A stretch of 64,000 nucleotides of DNA from Punica granatum. Taxonomy: Eukaryota; Streptophyta; Magnoliopsida; Myrtales; Lythraceae. The stretch is taken from positions 11,098,001 through 11,162,000 of the forward strand of contig NC_045128.1 in the NCBI RefSeq assembly GCF_007655135.1, written 5' to 3'. The notes beneath the pieces are model-generated. The model had not been told where the DNA came from. It saw nothing but the letters and a program-made list of their open reading frames with translations, and did no database searches. This document shows, in pieces, positions 11,302 through 22,459 of the stretch (position 1 is the first letter of the stretch; each line of letters begins with the position of its first letter). The position numbers were made by a program, and so were the translations under genes.

Positions 11302-12117
11302 AGCAGATTTAATATCTTTGTGAACCAGCCTTGCGTATTCGACAGCACTTAATTTTCTAATTTGTTTAATAAATGGGGCAATGCCCTCCCTAAGTGTATC
11401 AACAACTTTCTTGTTTTACCGACATAGGTTGGTTCGAACAGTTCGACGCTTGTTTTCTAGAAGTAAGGTCTCAGGTTTGAGTCTTGTGAATGAAGAAAAT
11501 CCATACTGGAGAGCTTTACCTTGTAGTGGTCGACCGGCTCGATCTGGATTAGTCGGAGTCTGTTGAGTTTTCGAATGTCAGAGTACAAAAAAAAAAGGTA
11601 CTTTGTTGTTTATCTCATTAAGTGACGACATCCCTTTAGATTGTAAGCAGGCAATCAGAGGTGTATGCTAAATTCTAGTTTGGCGTGGTTCCGACCATGT
11701 CATCTCGACATTTTCAAATTACAAGAGTTGGAGATTCGAAGCAGAACTTGTAACTATATATCCTCTTGTCTAGCAGAGTATACAAATAAGAGGGTAAAAT
11801 ATACATTGGGTCTGTCAGTTATTGGGTTCATATTCAAATAAAAAGCTTAAGCCAATTGGTTGTGGTATTCAATCTTTTATAAACCCGTGGATTTCTGTTT
11901 ATACTCATTTTCCGCACTTCGTAGTAAATGGGGCCTAGACGTGTAGGGCCACGAGATCAACCTATGCGAGGAGGATACCCTACAATTGAAGTCCACGACA
12001 AGCCCAATCCGAATTAGCGGCAATACCCGACCCGAATCGCCGTGAATGGGCTGGCAGATTGAGGATGAAAATCATGGGATCATTTCCAAGCATAGACAAG
12101 AGTGAATATGGAAGAGT
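11302..12117. other. 3' flank of the UGT gene with a TRIM LTR scrap
   Basis: Mostly unassigned. Around 11840-11895 a stretch (AAGCTTAAGCCAATTGGTTG, then CTTTTATAAACCCGTGGATT) matches the LTR of the TRIM family found intact at 20719-21651, so a decayed minus-strand LTR fragment lies here. Confidence 0.4.
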
Positions 12118-13166
12118 TGTTGGGCACATACGAAGATTGAGTGTACCACAACTAATTTCCGTGTAGGAAATTATCATATATGGTGTCCATATATTGCCAA
12201 GGAAGAGACATGGAAGAAAATTCTACAAAGGATATCCATACATTGCCAAATGAATGTAAATGTGCTACATGATATAATACATGAGAAATATCTTACTCAC
12301 TTCCTTCATTTTCAAGGCAGAAGACTCCAAGATTGTAATGAATATTTCCTGAAAATAGAAATGAAGATGGACGTCACTTGGGTTTCCCTTTTATTTTAAT
12401 CTCTTCCCTTGCATTTTCTTTGCCTAATTAGAAATAAGTGGAAGATATTTCCCACATAGTCCTAGGGTTAGCTAGTTGCCTAGTTTGCTAGATTATTTCC
12501 CAATTTCAATGTCTTGGGCCGCACTCTAGTGTTAGCCTATATAAATTGAGTCTATCTATTGTATCCACCCCCGACATCAATCACAAAACACCTCTACGCT
12601 ATGCACATTGATCTTTATCTTTACTTTATCGCACCGCATATCTATCTTACTTGCATCATTTTCCTTATCATGCAATAGTCTTCCAAGGTAATCCCGCCGA
12701 TCCATCAGCATATCCTTCTACTCGACTTGGTTCCCGATCAAGGAGGTCCCTATGAGCTAAGGTTTCGGCTTGGGCTCACCCTTTTCGGCTCCTAGTAGCT
12801 GGATCCAACAATTCATTCTACTTTTGGCTAACTAAGCCGTGAAGCTATACAAGTCCCTCACGAGCCAATCTAGCTCGTAAGCTACACTAAAGACTGGCTT
12901 CTGGCCGTCTCTCGACGTCATATGATTGTTACCTCTCATATTAGGGAGAATCCTAGCAGCCAAATTCTCAAGTCACATAATCGTCTGACCGTTATCGTCT
13001 ATCCTCTTCCATGACATCTCTCCTAAACCTAGCTACCGATTAGACCTACGGACTTTTGGGTCGTGGAGCTGCGCTCTAGCACAGTGAGGTCGGCTGGTAG
13101 TTTCACAATCAATCCTTGGAACTGCGCCCTAACACGCCTGGCAGTGTCGAGCTCGTAAAATATTCA
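12118..13166 (+). mobile_element. Probable LTR fragment followed by a PBS-like site
   Basis: A TATA-like CCTATATAAATTGAGTC at about 12538-12554 is followed by a transcribed-type region. The segment ends ATATTCA at 13166, then ACTAGCCGGCGCCGATAGTG (13167-13186), resembling the GGCGCC...GTGGG sequence that follows the 5' LTR of many plant Ty3/gypsy (Tat-type) elements. The left boundary is a guess at TGTTGGGCAC. No internal region survives, because TRIM sequence begins about 50 bp further on. Confidence 0.35.
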
Positions 13167-13219
13167 ACTAGCCGGCGCCGATAGTGGGATTACGTGATTC
13201 TACGCAAAGCAATTTCTCT

Positions 13220-13974
13220 TTAATTTTCCCACATGGGACAATCTCACTCAACTCCCGCCCTCACGTGCATGTGAACACTTAAACACCCGCCATCAACAAC
13301 TTACCTCGAACCGGGCTCTCATCTCTTTCGGACTCGGGCCTTGACTACCTCGAGATGGGTTTTCTCTTCCACACTTGGGCGAGGGGTCAAACCAACTACA
13401 AGCCGGGTTTCCACTTCCAGACTCAGACTTTGCTAGCCACGAATTCCATAATCGGGTCCAGCGTGGTATGAGTCCTCTCACAGGAGCGTGAAAGCTTAAC
13501 TCGTTCTGATTCCATATTAAATTTTCATTGGGCTTATACAAGCTTAGGGTCACTTTCACTTAAAAGTTCAAGCTGATAAATGATGGTCTTCAAATATCAT
13601 ATAAACCTATGGTTATTCTTTCATTTTTTTCATGTGAAATTATAATTCCCAACACCCACCCTCACGTGCAACATGTGATCTATTTCTGCCTACACGTTGT
13701 CATGTGCCCTTAAACACCTGCCCTCAACAACTGACATCGAGTCGGACTCATCTTCTGTACTTAGGGAAGGGAGGACTTACACAAGGTGCACTCTTGGCTG
13801 CACTCAGACATACTGGGCTTGACGTAGCGTCGATGTGCACACGTGCGTGGGTGAGCATTCCCGTAGCCTGAGTTCTTATACCATGTAAAACATCCATTGT
13901 GCATATAAGCTATTGGGCCTATAAACTCATGGTTATTCTTTTATTTTTTCCATGTGAGAATATAATTCCCAACA
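13220..13974 (-). mobile_element. Tandem TRIM array sharing LTRs (minus strand)
   Basis: Three LTR segments of one family: a truncated one near 13220-13252, a middle one at 13515-13654 and a right one at 13884-13974 (shorter, internal deletion). Both better LTRs end CCCAACA on the plus strand. Primer-binding-site remnants sit next to them on the minus strand: TGGAATCAGAACG (13502-13514) and TGGTATAAGA (13874-13883). Two similar non-coding interiors (about 13253-13501 and 13655-13873; both with CCTCACGTGCA and ACCCGCC/ACCTGCC-type motifs) alternate with the LTRs. The order LTR-interior-LTR-interior-LTR is the form expected from recombination between TRIM copies. Confidence 0.65.
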
Positions 13975-15135
13975 AATGGATATCAAAACTTGCTATTGCA
14001 ACCATTTCTATTTATATGGCATCTATTATATCTAGGTAGAAAAAAAAATGAGAGTTCCACGTTAATCTTAAATTATATAATTACTAGTTGAAATTTGCGT
14101 GTTGTGTGGAATAAAATTTATCATTATGAAGGCATATTGCATAAAAATTTGAATACAAGATGACGAAGGAGCCTTCTATATATACTTGATAATATTATAA
14201 AATATTAGATTTCCACAACCATCCAAGCCATGTAGGCGGAGTGCGAATATCTATGGTGCAATCACTTTAAATTTATTGCACCATATAATTCAAGCAAATT
14301 ACTCTAATTTGTAATAAATTACTTGAATTTCTAGTAAATTACAAACAATTGAAGTATATTATAAAGAAAGTAAATATACCAAAAAAAATATAAAGAAAGT
14401 AATCTATAAAATTTTGAAGTAATTTACATATTTCGATAAGGATAACATAAACTGCATAAAAAAAAGTGATTTCCGAAAATTCCCAATTTTATCACTTTCT
14501 TTCAAAAATTCCTCAAAAAATGTGTAATTCGATTTTTACCTCAAAAATGCCATGGCCATTAAAAGCCGTTAAATTTGATCGTTAATTATTTTAAAAGAAA
14601 AAACTTCACCTTTTTTTTAATTATCTGTCCATTTTCCTTTTCTCTGTCCTCTCTCTCTTCCTTCCTCCGCTCCATCACGTTCCGTTGATGGAATTCCTTC
14701 TGCCAAATCATTATTCCTTCTCTTGACAAACCTGAGACTTTGACTGAGCTGCGGATGCCCACTATTTTCTAGACCATACACATCTAGAAACATAGAATCC
14801 GTTCTATACGAAAGCAAATGAAAAAAGAAAAAGAGGAAAATGGGAAACAACCACCGTTCAGCCCGACAGAGATAGAAGGGAGGAGAACAACCGGTCTTGT
14901 CTCTCCTCTACCGCCTGCTCTCATTACCTTATTGCCCTTCTACCGCATATATATGTGTAATGTGCCCTCCATTATAGACATCAAAAGCCCAGCACACATT
15001 TGTAAGCAAGAGGACTCTAAAACAATGACAAAATCGGGAGGCCGAGCAATTAAGAGGAAAAGGAAAATTTACAGTATATGTGACGCAGAGGATTTTCTTA
15101 TCGAATAGACTTTAAGAAGTCCAAGCCCAAATAAG
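13975..15135. other. AT-rich stretch without confident features
   Basis: Opposed ORFs at 14617-14850 (-) and 14818-15108 (+) are short, low-complexity and match nothing I recognise. No RNA gene or transposon end is identified. Confidence 0.35.
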
Positions 15136-15161
15136 CATATATATATATATATATATATATA
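15136..15161. repeat. (AT)n microsatellite
   Basis: Perfect AT dinucleotide tract just before the AT-rich duplicated repeat. Confidence 0.9.
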
Positions 15162-15194
15162 AAGTAGAGTTGTGGTGAGTCCGATCAAATGGCC

Positions 15195-16412
15195 TAAGAA
15201 CATTTTTAGTTTCTTCAGTGAAATTTTCTCGAACTTCTTAATTTCCTTTTTATATTAATATTTTTATAAAAACGAATTTTTTTTAAAAATCTTTAAATAT
15301 ATGGTATGATAAAATTTTATTTTCTCTTTTTTTGATTTTTAAATTCCTACGATAATTTTTAATAAAAACTATTTTTAAAATTTTAAATGATATTTTTTGA
15401 GATATTGATGATTATTATAAATCGCTAATATTTAAAATTTCAAAAATAAAAGGAATTTTTTTATAAGATTTCGACATGAAGGAGTATTTTTGAAATTTAA
15501 AAGATTTTATTATCTATATAATATTTGATAATCTTGAACTTTTTGTTTAAAAAAATATCTAATTACATAAATATTAGTATTATAATAATTATATATTGAG
15601 ATATGTTTATAAATAATATAAATTTCTTCTAATAATATATAGTGGCACGATTATCTCTCATATAGGCTAATTTTTTAATTTAAAATTGAATGAATATTCT
15701 TTATTAGATATTGACATGATAGAATTTTTTGAATTCTTTTAGAAGATTTTACCATCTACATAATATTTGATAATCTCTTCTTTTTACTTAAGATAAAATT
15801 CATATCTAATCAAATTGATATTAATATAGTACTAAATATATAAATATTTAGGTATAATAACTATATATTTTTACTTATTTTATTGTTTAAATTAACAAAA
15901 ACAAAAAGTCATCACGTTCTATCCCGTGAAATGCACGGACTTCACGACTAGTATTAGATATATGAAGGAATAATTCTTGTGAGGTGAAAAAGAAAGATGG
16001 GATTTCTTAATCTTTAAGCTAGAAATATTAAGCTAGTATATTTTATTACATAGGAAAATAATTAGGAGATATTTAGGATATTTAGAATATTTAGGATTTG
16101 ATTATTGAAATTGATTTATTGTTATCTTGAGGATTTAATTTCCCATTTTTATTTGTATTAGGATTTCTATTTAAGTTTTGAGGGCTTATGGCCATGGGAA
16201 GAATAATCGTGATCAATAATATTTTGTTGATAAAGTCGAGAGATTTCACTTCTTTTATGGCCCCTGATGTTATTCCTCGAGTTTAGATATAATCTTTTCC
16301 TTTCGAATCTATATTCAGATTTAGGCACGAGAAACCGTAACTCACTCTGCTTCAGAATCCAAAGTTCAACAAATTTGATGGGTAGCTAACGTGTCCAAAT
16401 AGCATTCGGCAT
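15195..16412. repeat. AT-rich repeat, copy A
   Basis: About 1.2 kb that matches, in the same direction, 16668-17008 plus 19230-20130. Both copies share AGTATTTTTGAAAT, AATATTTGATAATCTTGAA, a GTATTAGATATAT block and the end CCAAATAGCATTCGGCAT. It contains a hairpin CCGTG...CACGG (15924-15938) followed nine bases later by CTAGT (15948-15952), which resembles a Helitron 3' end, but the following base and shared downstream sequence do not fit a simple Helitron. No coding capacity. Confidence 0.7.
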
Positions 16413-16414
16413 TG

Positions 16415-16416
<2 letters not shown>

Positions 16417-16473
<57 letters not shown>
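16417..16473. repeat. 57-bp poly(G) run
   Basis: An uninterrupted run of 57 G lies directly after the end of repeat copy A. Chance does not give such a run in AT-rich DNA. It could form G-quadruplexes, or be an assembly or sequencing artefact in a G-rich tract. Confidence 0.95.
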
Positions 16474-16474
<1 letters not shown>

Positions 16475-17008
16475 GGTCCTCTGGCATTGGCCCGCAACCC
16501 CTCAGACCTGATTGCCAGAGGCCACGCAGTGGTGTCTGGCGGTGGAGCACGTTAGTTTCCATGTAAGAAGTTCGTTCAAACAAATATTATAAACTAATTA
16601 CAATCAGCTATTATAGGAGTAGATTTTGAATTGGCTATCGGTGATTGCAATGTCTTTTATTGGTCTAACTAACATCTCTTCTTAAATGAAATTCTCTCGA
16701 ATTTTTGAGTTTTTCTTTTTTATATTAATTTATTTTATAAGAAACGATTAAAAAATCTTTAAAGATATGGTACGATAAAATTTTATTCTCTTTGTTTTTT
16801 TTAGTTTTTAATGTCAATTTTTAATAAAAGCTATTTTTTAATTTTAAATGATATTTTTTGACAAAATTAGAGTAAAACAAAATATTTTCAAAAAAGAGAT
16901 TCGATGATTATAAGAAATAGCGAATATTTGAATTTTAAAAATAAAAGGAATATTTTTTACAAGATATCGACATAACGGAGTATTTTTGAAATCTAAAAGA
17001 CTTTATTA

Positions 17009-19229
17009 TGATAGGCTCACGAACCACAACTTGATAAGAAAGAATGGTGGAGGGTAGAACCAGCGAAACTCACTTGATAAGATGACTCGCCACGAGCAAG
17101 AAAAGTCGGGTTGATTCGCCACGCTCAAGGATGAACGATAAGAATCGGGTTTTCGCCACTAAACAAGGGACTTGTTTAGATAAGAAAAATATAGGAAACG
17201 CTCTAGGTAATTTCATTCAAATATTCATCAAATTCGTCTGTGTTCTTCTCTTACAATAAGGTGCATATTTATATAGAGGGAATACACCTTTCTTGATTCT
17301 AGAATAGAAAACTGACATCAAATATTCTCCAGATTACTTTCCTAAAATAGAATAAAGAAATAATCTGAAATAGAAAACTTAAGATTACTGACTCAAGCTA
17401 ATATAGGAAATAATATCTAATTAAGGGAAACTATATCATAGCAATATAGGAAACTTAATATCTAATTAAGCTAAATTCTTGTTCTGGAGTCTTCTAGAAT
17501 ACGCGTTTGGACCCGAAAATTTGAATACATGCTGGGCTGCAATCTGAAGCACATCATCCCCTCTCGGTTGGAAAAAAACTCGACCTCGAGTCTTCGTCGA
17601 TGTTCTCCTGGTCTTGATTTGTGCGTTTTGCCGCTTCTTAACTTGCCACTTCAACATCTTTTCTTTGAGAACTCTTTCCAGTAATTCTTCATAAATTGAC
17701 TGCTTTGTTTTTCCACGCCAGCCAACTCGTTGCCTGAACTGTTACTTCCTCGGTGGAGTCGTATATGCTTTGGCAAATTTTGCCTTCGATTGGATGAAAC
17801 ACCATCGACGAATCTTTAATAGCAATTACTTCTTGAAGTTCCACTTGGCCTGGGTCTAAAAACAATTCAGCCTGGACTTTCTCTTCAGAGTTTGAAATTA
17901 GTTCCTCCCGAAAAATCTTGCCAATCGCTAAATCCTTCTCGACCGGAACATTATTATCTTGTGACGCTTGAGCTGCTTCATTCTTGGACTCCACTTCTTC
18001 TTCTTTAAATTTGTCACCCTTCATAGAAGCTTCTTTCAGTTGTACTTTTTCCTCAATATCAACAATCGTCATAGGAAAAGCATTTGTTTTTCCATTCTTA
18101 AGAGGGTAGGTAGATTTCATGCAATCGTATTCAGATTCATAGAGGTGTTCTTCGTACCCCAAATGAAAGAATCTGACCTTTAAGAGTTGTTTCATGTGCC
18201 TCCATGTAAATACCAAATTCCTTCAATCTTGAAGACGATTATTTTCCAATTTCTCCCACCAAGTAGAAGCTTTGCCCCTTAACTGATAAACAACTCTAAC
18301 AACTCGACTTCCATCATCGGGGATGCCGTAGTACTCGAAAAATCGGTCCACATCTGAAATCCACGCCAAGAATTCCTCAGTACTCATGCTTCCATTGAAA
18401 ACTGGGATTTCCTTTAGCCAATAATCTCTCTGCACCCATAGGTGTCTTCTTATTCCACTGGAACTCTCGAAGGCTTGGGTCACTCGCTCGAGCCGTGCAA
18501 TGAACTCCTCTCGCGTCTGCTAGAAAGTGAGAGGCAAGTCATGGTCGAAAGTAAACCCTCTTGGAACTCGTTCAGGGTTGCTTTTAGCCATTAATTATCT
18601 TCGCATATTTAGAAAAAATCCACTCAAACACACGTGTTTCACTCGACCAACAAGGATAGAACCTTCGTTTTAATACCAAATGATAAGCTCACGAACCATA
18701 ACTTGATATGAAAGAATGGTGGAAGGTAGAACCAACAAAACTCACTCGATAAGATGACTCGCCACGAGCAAGAAAAGTCGGGTTGATTCGCCACGCTCAA
18801 GAATGAACGATAAGACTCAGGGTTTTCGCCACTAAACAAGGGACTTGTTTAGATAAGAAAAATAGAGGAAATGCTCTAGGCAATTTCATTCAAATATTCA
18901 TCAAATTCGTCTGTGTTCTTCTCTTACAATAATGTGCATATTTATATAGAGGGAACACACCTCCCTTGATTCTAGAATAGGAAACTGACATCAACTATTT
19001 TTCAGATTACTTTCCTAAAATAGAAAAAAGAAATAATCTGAAGCAAAAAACTTAAGATTACCGACTCAAGCTAATATAGAAAATAATATCTAATTAAGGG
19101 AAACTATATCATAGCAATATATGAAACTTAATATCTAATTAAGCTAAATTCTTGTTTTGGAGTCTTCTAGAATACGCGTTTGGACCCGAAAATTCGAATA
19201 CATGTTGGGCTACAATCTGAAGCACATAA
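17009..19229 (-). mobile_element. Non-autonomous gag-only LTR retrotransposon (TR-GAG-like)
   Basis: LTRs are 17009-17556 and 18681-19229 (548 and 549 bp), about 6% different by hand count, starting TGAT and ending ATCA (ATAA in the right copy). Read on the minus strand, the right LTR is followed after two bases by TGGTATTAAAACG (18667-18679), related to the initiator-Met primer-binding site. The left LTR is preceded by the purine tract GAGAGGGGA. TTTATTA flanks both sides (17002-17008 and 19230-19236). The 1.1-kb interior encodes only a gag protein; protease, reverse transcriptase and integrase are absent. Movement would therefore have depended on a related full element. Confidence 0.9.
17689..18591 (-). 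pseudogene. Ty3/gypsy-type gag with two in-frame stops
   Basis: A single reading frame runs from ATG at 18591 to the stop at 17689, 300 codons. It is interrupted by TAG at 18520-18522 and TGA at 18220-18222. The central part matches the retrotransposon gag domain: EIPVFNGSMSTEEFLAWI, VDRFFEYYGIPDD, KASTWWEKLENNR, and after the second stop TWRHMKQLLKVRFFHLGYE. The C-terminal third is acidic and shows no zinc knuckle or protease. This is the only protein of the surrounding 2.2-kb element. Capsid-like proteins of this family assemble the retrotransposon particle. Confidence 0.85.
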
Positions 19230-20130
19230 TTTATTATCTATATAATATTTGATAATCTTGAACTTTTTTTGAAGATAAAATTTAATATCTAATCGCATAA
19301 ATATTAGTATTAAAATAAGTATATATTGAGTTATGTTATATATAATATAAATAAATTTATTTATATATTTCTTATGATAATATATAGTCACGCAATTATC
19401 TCTCATATAGGCTAATTTTTTAATTTAAAAATGAATGAATATTCTTTATTAGATATTGATATAATAGAATATTTTGAATATTTTAGAAGATTTCACCATC
19501 TACGTAATATTTGGTAATCTTGAATTTTTTATTTAAGATAAAGTTAATATCTAATCAAATTGATATTAATATAGTATTAAAATAAATTTATATTTATATA
19601 TGAATAACTATATATTTTTACTTATTTTATTGTTTAAAATAAGCATGTATATGATATATAATAAAATGACATAAAAAAAAGACATCACGTTCCATCTCGT
19701 GCAATGTACGAGCTTCACAACTGGTATTAGATATATTTAGGAAGAATTCTTGTGATGTGAAAAGGAAAGATGAGATTTCTTAATCCGTAAACCAGAAATA
19801 TTAAGCTAGTATATTTTATTACATAGGAAAATAATTAGGAGATATTTAGGATTTGATTTTTGAAATTGATTTAGTGTTCTCTTTAGGATTTAATTTCCCA
19901 TTTTTAGTCGTATTAGGATTTCTATTTAAGTTTTGTGGGCTTATGGTCATGGAAAGAATAATCAGGATCAATAATATTTTGTTGATAAAGTTGAGAGATT
20001 TCTCTTCTTCTATGGCCCCGGGTGTTATTCCTCGAGTTTGGGCGTGAGAAACCATGACCCATGTTGCGTCAAAATCCAAAGTTCAACAAATTTGAAAGGT
20101 CGCTGACATGTCCAAATAGCATTCGGCATG

Positions 20131-20718
20131 TGTCCGAGAAGGTCGATCGGTTTAACAAGCCATTCAGCCAGTTGAACCGACTACAGAAAAAAGAAGAGGA
20201 AAATGATATAGTTCTAACATATAGTTTTTTTTTTAAATGATCATCGTTTTAAAATATTAGCGTGAACCATCCTAAGAATTTATTCATACAGTAATGGGAA
20301 TTTTTTATATTCAATAGAAAATATTAGCTCAACCGAATATTATATTTAGCTTGAACTGAGCTATAATAGGAAATGAAATATGTTATACATAACACTTGAG
20401 TGAGTCTTCTGCAACAAGCTAGTTAGGACGAGAAATCGAGAATGTGCTTATGGGACCAGTTTCCTCGACTTACTTCAACTCCTCATACTGCAACATATTT
20501 CATAAGGTCCATGCTGTCTCTAGTAATATGATACAGTTTGATTGTACAGAATGAAAGAACTAGCTCATACGAAATCGCCTATGAGTGAGTCGCCTTGCCG
20601 ACTCAAAATCTATTCTCTAAGTAAAAAGATCGTAATCACTATATACATGTTGTCACTCTGCATCGGTTTATCTTTTCACGATTTCTATGGGCCTACTACA
20701 TGTTAGGTTAGTTTAAAC
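20131..20718. other. Unassigned intergenic stretch
   Basis: Nothing recognisable between the end of AT-rich repeat copy B and the TRIM palindrome. Confidence 0.35.
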
Positions 20719-21265
20719 TGTTAGGTAAAATCCACAGGCTTACTTTGGACTCGGACCTATCCGCAACCCAAAGCTTAAGCCAATGGGTTGGTAGACCATT
20801 ATCTCTTATAAACCTATGGATTTCCTCTCAACTTTTTCATGTGGGATTACTTCCAATACCCGCACTCACCATTCTCCATATAGGAGAGAAACCGGCCCAA
20901 CAATTCCCCCCCTTCTCGACTATATGGAGGACTTCGAGCCGGGCTTCCACTTCCGGACTCGGATACCAATTGTTAGGCCCTTCACTAGCCACGAGTTCCA
21001 CACTCGGGCCTTGGTACGGTGTGGGTTTTCACGCATAGCATGTGCACTTCTCCAGGATCGTTACCTTGAACTCTGATACCACTTGTTAGGTAAAATCCAT
21101 AGGCTTACTTTGGACTCGGGCCCATCCGCAACCCAAAAGCTTAAGCCAATGGGTTGCTAGACCATTATCTCTTATAAACCTATGGATTTCCTCTCAACTT
21201 TTCCATGTGAGATTACTTCCAACACTCGCACTCACCATTCTCCATATAGGAGAGAAACCGGCCCA
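20719..21265 (-). mobile_element. TRIM retrotransposon, minus strand (left half of a palindrome)
   Basis: LTRs 20719-20902 and 21084-21265 (184 and 182 bp) run TGTT...AACA; the right one lacks its final bases at the junction. On the minus strand the primer-binding site TGGTATCAGAG lies at 21071-21082, next to the right LTR, and the polypurine tract GAGAAGGGGGGGAAT at 20903-20917, next to the left LTR. The interior is about 180 bp without a gene. All TRIM parts are present in the right order for a minus-strand element. Confidence 0.85.
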
Positions 21266-21651
21266 CCTGTGGATTTTACCTAACAAGTGGTATCAGAGCC
21301 CAAGGTAACGATCCTAGGGAAGTGCACACGTTATTCGTGGAAACCCACACCACACCAAGGCCCGAGTGTGGATCTCGTGACTAGTGAAGGGCCTAACAAT
21401 TGGTATCCGAGTCCGGAAGTGGAAGCCCGGCTCGAAGTCCTCCATATAGTCGAGAAGGGGGGGAATTGTTGGGCCGATTTCTCTCCTAGATGGAGAATGG
21501 TGAGTGCGGGTGTTGGAAATAATCTCACATGGAAAAGTTGAGAGGAAATTCATAAGTTTATAAGAGATAATGGTCTAGCAACCCATTGGCTTAAGCTTTT
21601 GGGTTGCGGATGGGCCCGAGTCCAAAGTAGACCTGTGAATTTTACCTAACA
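21266..21651 (+). mobile_element. TRIM retrotransposon, plus strand, 5' LTR truncated (right half of a palindrome)
   Basis: Only the last 20 bp of the 5' LTR remain (21266-21285). An exact initiator-Met primer-binding site TGGTATCAGAGC follows at 21288-21299, then a gene-free interior, the polypurine tract GAGAAGGGGGGGAA (21452-21465) and a complete 3' LTR (21467-21651, 185 bp). It is the same family as the left element and in opposite orientation, so the two form a large inverted repeat. Confidence 0.85.
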
Positions 21652-21676
21652 AGCTATTGATCAATACATGGTAAAT

Positions 21677-21816
21677 ATTAAATTTCCATTGGGCTTATAC
21701 AGGTTTGTGCCCATATCCACTTAAAAGCTCAAGCTGATAAGTGGCGGTACTCAAATCTCATATAAACTAATGGATTTTGATTCATCTTTTTCTATGTAAG
21801 ATTAATATCTTCAACA
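21677..21816 (-). mobile_element. Solo TRIM LTR
   Basis: 140 bp matching the middle LTR at 13515-13654 (shared TTAAATTT.CATTGGGCTTAT, CACTTAAAAG.TCAAGCTGAT, CATATAAAC-type motifs and AACA end). No interior is attached. Confidence 0.6.
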
Positions 21817-22459
21817 GTAAACTCTTTTGTTTGAAACATTCGTTTTAACTAGAACTTTAATTTGCTCAAACTAATATGTTCAACAGAAACTTTAAGGAGA
21901 TTGGCCTAGCAGTAAAGAGAAGCATAGATACCCCTGGTAAAAAAAAATATATATGTCGATTATACTAACGGTAATTCTCGCTCTAACTAATGTGTTTTGT
22001 ATAAATTATTGACATTCTTCTTCCTCCACGCGAGCAAGATATTTCTTTTCTGTTTTTATTTAATTGATTTTCTTGATTAAATAAGTCATAATATGAAATA
22101 AATATCTAAACTAAAATTGAAAATAAATAGTTGTAAAAAATGAAATAAAATTTTAAAATATAAATAAAGTTATTTTTATACAATAAAATATATATTTAGA
22201 ATTAAAAGGTTATAAACTTAATTTGTTTTTTGTAAAGTAAAATAAGTATTTAAAATAAAACATCTCACATAAGTTATTTTCAAAATAAAAATATAATATG
22301 AATAAAATTTTGATTTTTTAAATTATAAAAAATAAAAAGCTGAATTATTTTAAATATTTGTAAAATAATTTAAATGAATCATTTTAAAATAATTGTAACA
22401 AAAAGATCAGGATTCAATGTGTTGGATTAGGTTTTTACAAAATAAGCTATTTACTAAAA
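21817..22459. other. AT-rich stretch without recognised features
   Basis: Very AT-rich. The last nine bases, TTACTAAAA (22451-22459), are the target duplication of the next element. Confidence 0.4.

Larger units (their letters stand above)
16668..20130. repeat. AT-rich repeat, copy B, split by an LTR retrotransposon
   Basis: The left part, 16668-17008, and the right part, 19230-20130, together correspond to copy A. Copy A reads AAGATTTTATTATCTATATA where copy B is interrupted by the element at 17009-19229, which proves the insertion. Copy B also carries a hairpin CTCGT...ACGAG (19696-19712) followed by CTGGT (19721-19725). Confidence 0.72.

Noticed and set aside
10842..11348. 168-codon minus-strand ORF
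   Set aside because: Antisense shadow of UGT exon 2.
14617..15108. Opposed ORFs of 77 and 96 codons
   Set aside because: Overlap each other, low complexity, no domain recognised and no splice context.
15924..15952. Complete Helitron ending at CTAGT
   Set aside because: No 5' TC end could be placed, the next base is A rather than T, and similarity between copies continues past the site.
16386..16583. Minus-strand ORF with a long proline run
   Set aside because: The proline run is the 57-bp G tract read from the other strand; no homologous protein context.
20745..21553. Several 65-97 codon ORFs on both strands
   Set aside because: They lie in TRIM LTRs and interiors and mirror each other because of the palindrome.
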